DNA from: SAR324 cluster bacterium
GTDB taxonomy: Bacteria > Bdellovibrionota > UBA2361 > JAAZON01
Direction of reading: 5' to 3'
Length of the DNA stretch: 8,930 nt
NCBI GenBank assembly: GCA_012797725.1
Contig: JAAZON010000181.1
Coordinates: forward strand, 1-8,930
The translations under genes were made by a program, and so were the position numbers. Position 1 is the stretch's first letter. Every line of letters starts with the position of its first letter. The notes beneath the pieces were generated by a model. The model ran no database searches, was not told where the DNA came from, and was given only the letters and a program-made list of their open reading frames with translations. Below are positions 6,335 to 8,930 of the stretch, piece by piece.

Positions 6335-7258
6335 TCAGTCTTTTGGTTGTGCTCCTATTGTTAAAATGGAGCTTGATGGAATTTGTTGATTGTGAACATG
6401 AACGGGGCTTGTATCAAACAATTCTGGAGTATTCTGCTTGAAAGGCCGATGGCACCATGGCGTCCATGTCTTCGCCCGCTCCTCAATCTCAGCTTTTGTA
6501 AAGACGTGATCAAATATTTTTATCTTGCCATTTCTATAGCGCGGAGAAGCAACAGATTCTAGCTTCTTTGCTACACTAGGACTTACCAGATCATAATCCT
6601 CGTGATGATTAAGTGCATCCATGGGAATTGCAGCGCTACAATTCCGACAATATCGGCAAACCTGATCCTTAAACTCTTGCGGGGTCTTTTTCCACCAACC
6701 CTTCTCAATGGCATAGCCTCCAGGCCCATCGAATAAATGATCCTGGGCTGCGGCAACCTCACAGAAGAAACAACCCTTAGGAGTTATAGACGCTGACCAT
6801 CTTGTCTGGATCCAACACTTGTCTATAAGCTTCCACATTAACTCTTTGTCTTCCAGTACATCCTCAGCTGCGATGAGGAGCGGCTGATGGGAGTCTTCAT
6901 CATGCTGGTGGTCGTTGTAGTGACAGTTATGGGGGAAGAAAGTCTCAAGAGTCACACTCTCATACTGTTTCCATTTGTAACCGTTTGTCCAAAGCTGTCT
7001 GCGCTCCTTATCGGGAACGAGTTCCTGAAATAGCTCACAAATTTCTTTATACTTAGGATGTGCAGTTGGCTCTCCTCCCATGAGCCCAACTTTTCCAGGG
7101 AAGCCCTCAAGAGACTCAAGTGCCTTTCGTACGGTTACTAGATCCATCATAAATGGCTTTCGGTGGTGTCCAACAAAGCGAGTGCAGTTTGCGCACTCAA
7201 GGTTGCAGGCATTTGTCACTTCAACATGAATTGTGCTAACCTCATAAAGTGGAATCAT
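6335..7258 (-). CDS. Radical SAM protein with extra cysteine cluster, function unknown
   Basis: A 307-residue radical S-adenosylmethionine enzyme. The CX3CX2C motif CNLECANC (C18, C22, C25) binds the [4Fe-4S] cluster that cleaves SAM, and GGEPT (61-65) is the usual SAM-binding motif. The C-terminal half has further cysteines: C112, C148, C163 and C166 (KGCFFC), C201/C204/C207 (CRYCRNC) and C269. This resembles a SPASM/twitch-type auxiliary iron-sulfur region, though the spacing is not canonical. Between the barrel and this region, residues 110-124 hold five His plus several Asp/Glu and one Cys, a possible metal site. The start is ATG with AGGAG eight bases upstream (7267-7271). It is divergent from a glycosyltransferase gene. 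In such loci radical SAM enzymes may modify a sugar or a peptide, but the substrate is not visible here. The family is certain; the reaction is unknown. Confidence 0.9.
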   Translation of the reverse strand: MIPLYEVSTIHVEVTNACNLECANCTRFVGHHRKPFMMDLVTVRKALESLEGFPGKVGLMGGEPTAHPKYKEICELFQELVPDKERRQLWTNGYKWKQYESVTLETFFPHNCHYNDHQHDEDSHQPLLIAAEDVLEDKELMWKLIDKCWIQTRWSASITPKGCFFCEVAAAQDHLFDGPGGYAIEKGWWKKTPQEFKDQVCRYCRNCSAAIPMDALNHHEDYDLVSPSVAKKLESVASPRYRNGKIKIFDHVFTKAEIEERAKTWTPWCHRPFKQNTPELFDTSPVHVHNQQIPSSSILTIGAQPKD

Positions 7259-7266
7259 AGACTAAG

Positions 7267-7271
7267 CTCCT
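7267..7271 (-). promoter_or_regulatory. Ribosome binding site of the radical SAM gene
   Basis: AGGAG on the minus strand, eight bases before the ATG at 7258. It supports this start over later in-frame starts, which would cut into the N-terminal strand before the first cluster motif. Confidence 0.7.
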
Positions 7272-7410
7272 AACATTTCTTCCCTTAATGGATCTTTAGA
7301 TGTTTTAATCTATTGAATAGCTTCATGAATTTTAATCCAGACAGGTTATGGAAAAATGTTGGCAATTACGGGATGATAGGATCCTCGCATGATTTAATCC
7401 CATAATCCCT

Positions 7411-8331
7411 ATGACAGAGTCTTTACCAAAAACAGATCAAAGAAAAAGGCCTCCTTATAGATCTCTCGAAGATCGGGTTATTAGCTGGCTGAATAATAGT
7501 CGCTATGCTCTTACAGAGCCCTTACTTCTTCGCCTCGCTCGTCTCCTTCACGCCAGAAAGTATCGGGATAAAAATGAATCACCTCTCATATCCGTTTATA
7601 TTCCGACATACAATCGGGCTGAACTCTTAGCAACTCGATCGATCCCAAGCGTGCTTAATCAAACCTATAGCAATCTGGAACTGCTGGTACTCGGAGATCA
7701 TTGTACTGATTCAACAGAAGAAGTTGTTCGAAGCTTTAACGATTCACGCTTGCGCTTTTTCAATATTCCCTCACGTAAATATCGATACCCCGAAACAGCG
7801 CTGAATCATTGGCTCGCGGGACCAGTGGTAGCTGCAAATACTGCCTTGAGCATGCTCAATGGGAAGTGGATCGCGCGAATAGATGATGATGATAAGTGGA
7901 CTCCTGATCACATCGAGTCCTTACTTCGTTTTGCACAACAAGAAGATTTTGAATTCGTTTCAAGCTATTGCCTTTTCGAGCGTTTCGGTAAGCGCGAGAA
8001 GGGACCAGTCCCTGGAGCTTTAGATTCTTACTATACTAATCGAGAGCCACCACCAGGGGCATATAATCCTCGTATCGGTGGAACTCAGACTTGGCTCTAT
8101 CGTTCTTATCTAAAGTTCTTCAAGTACAACATCAACTGTTGGCGGAAGAATTGGAATCGAGTGAATGACATTGATATTTCCATTCGAATGTTTAATGCTG
8201 GTGTACAAATGGGGTTCCTGGATAAGGTTACATGCGAAATTCTGCCTAGACCTGGTGAGGAGACCGTTGGTTTTGACGCCTATATTTCTGATCCGGAAGA
8301 AAAGGAAGAACACTTCAAGTTCCGTGATTAG
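7411..8331 (+). CDS. Family 2 glycosyltransferase (GT-A fold)
   Basis: A 306-residue inverting glycosyltransferase that would add a sugar from an NDP-sugar to a growing glycan at the cytoplasmic face of the membrane. The GT-A domain begins near residue 58 with ISVYIPTYNRAE (60-71), then SVLNQTYSNLELLVLGD (80-96) and the metal/nucleotide motif ARIDDDDKWTPDH (155-167) containing DxD. The segment around PETALNHWLAGP and AANTALS is usual in this subfamily. No membrane segment is evident. The first 57 residues are basic and amphipathic and may help membrane attachment. The ATG follows an in-frame TGA at 7390-7392 and has no recognisable ribosome site, so translation may be weak or depend on structure. 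Donor and acceptor cannot be read from the sequence. Its place in a glycan locus and its divergence from the radical SAM gene suggest a joint role in one polymer or glycoprotein. Confidence 0.88.
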   Translation: MTESLPKTDQRKRPPYRSLEDRVISWLNNSRYALTEPLLLRLARLLHARKYRDKNESPLISVYIPTYNRAELLATRSIPSVLNQTYSNLELLVLGDHCTDSTEEVVRSFNDSRLRFFNIPSRKYRYPETALNHWLAGPVVAANTALSMLNGKWIARIDDDDKWTPDHIESLLRFAQQEDFEFVSSYCLFERFGKREKGPVPGALDSYYTNREPPPGAYNPRIGGTQTWLYRSYLKFFKYNINCWRKNWNRVNDIDISIRMFNAGVQMGFLDKVTCEILPRPGEETVGFDAYISDPEEKEEHFKFRD

Positions 8332-8454
8332 TACGGCGAAGTCGCATCGCTGGTGTCGTTTATTAATTAAGGTCAACAGTGAAAAAGCTTATTGAAAGCG
8401 TCACTAGTATGCCGTTAAGAAAGTGTTTTTCTCTGACAAGTTGTGGAGAAACGA
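8332..8454. other. Convergent intergenic region
   Basis: 123 bases between the ends of the glycosyltransferase gene and the unknown gene. The only structure seen is a weak TTTCTC/GAGAAA pair around 8430-8455. I do not consider it a firm terminator. Confidence 0.5.
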
Positions 8455-8930
8455 CTAAATCCCAGGATTCAAGCTTCGATAAAGTACCTGCGCTAATAAT
8501 AATTGAAAATCTCTATTTACTCCGGTGATCTCATTTGGCGACACAAGTTGTTCAGCGACACGTGCGGGATCTCCTCGCAGCGCCCTTATCTTCCTATGCA
8601 TATCCGGACTATATGAACACAACTTCTCATCAAGATTTCTCGCAGTGGATTCTACAATCTCATTAATTTTGTTAGCCGCAATTCCAGACAAATCCGCAAT
8701 CTTGGCTATATCATGATTCAAGCTCATTACAAGATATGCGAAACCAAGACCGCAAATCTCCGCCGGTAATATGCTCACAAATTTTGCAAAGGGAAAGGGC
8801 CACCCTTCTGCAGACCGACATTCCCGTAAGGCAGAGCTCACCAGGAAACGAATAGCCGAAGGAATATTTTCTGGTAATTTGTCCCAAGCAATTTTTTCCT
8901 GGGGCAGTACTGGATTGCCTACGGTCTTAA
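8455..8930 (-). CDS. Unrecognised protein, C-terminal part (5' end outside window)
   Basis: The frame is open from the stop at 8455 (TAG) to the right edge, giving 157 visible residues. Reading past the internal GTG at 8841 upstream to 8930 meets no stop, so the gene very probably starts outside the window. The visible part is a soluble-looking, mostly helical protein. It begins with a segment containing ENIPSAIRFL, has a hydrophobic stretch PAEICGLGFAYLVMSL (about 57-72 of the visible part) and ends in LLLAQVLYRSLNPGI. I recognise no catalytic motif, zinc site or signal. It is the last gene visible before the edge, converging on the glycosyltransferase. I assign no function. It could be the tail of a longer known enzyme whose diagnostic part lies upstream. 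Confidence 0.65.
   Translation of the reverse strand, partial: KTVGNPVLPQEKIAWDKLPENIPSAIRFLVSSALRECRSAEGWPFPFAKFVSILPAEICGLGFAYLVMSLNHDIAKIADLSGIAANKINEIVESTARNLDEKLCSYSPDMHRKIRALRGDPARVAEQLVSPNEITGVNRDFQLLLAQVLYRSLNPGI

Noticed and set aside
6193..6441. Plus-strand open frame in the convergent gap and beyond
   Set aside because: It overlaps the end of the radical SAM gene on the other strand, has no ribosome site, and its translation resembles no protein.
8455..8841. A complete 128-residue gene starting at GTG 8841
   Set aside because: The same frame stays open to the right window edge with protein-like sequence and no ribosome site before that GTG, so it is an internal codon of a longer gene.

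Overview
The window looks like a bacterial surface-glycan locus with a small oxygen/peroxide-defence module inside it. It is moderately AT-rich. The non-hydrolysing sialic-acid-like sugar genes and a rubrerythrin/rubredoxin system suggest a Gram-negative anaerobe or microaerophile. I cannot name the genus from the sequence. No rRNA, tRNA, CRISPR array or insertion sequence was seen.

Left part (1-4449, all on the minus strand, so transcription runs right to left): a five-gene cluster in the order hisF2, hisH2, pseA/wbpG-type amidotransferase, neuD/pglD-type acyltransferase, legB-type 4,6-dehydratase, with legB running off the left edge. hisF2 and hisH2 overlap by one base, and hisH2 is 17 bp from the amidotransferase gene. 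A 125-bp gap holding an inverted repeat then precedes the last two genes, which are 25 bp apart. A sigma-70-like promoter lies upstream of hisF2. Together the genes predict synthesis of a legionaminic-acid-like nonulosonic acid: LegB makes the 4-keto-6-deoxy intermediate and the NeuD/PglD-like protein N-acylates the 4-amino sugar. The HisH2/HisF2 pair would deliver ammonia so that the PseA/WbpG-type enzyme converts an N-acetyl to an acetamidino group. The remaining genes (aminotransferase, synthase, CMP-transferase) would be expected beyond the left edge.

Middle (4450-6173, plus strand): a 283-bp divergent intergenic region, then rubrerythrin and a one-polypeptide rubredoxin/NAD(P)H-flavin reductase fusion. 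The fusion could pass electrons from NAD(P)H straight to rubrerythrin for peroxide reduction.

Right part (6174-8930): a minus-strand radical SAM protein with extra cysteines and an unusual His/Asp-rich stretch, divergent from a plus-strand family 2 (GT-A fold) glycosyltransferase. At the right edge is the C-terminal part of an unrecognised minus-strand protein. The radical SAM protein and the unknown protein are the least explained parts of the window.
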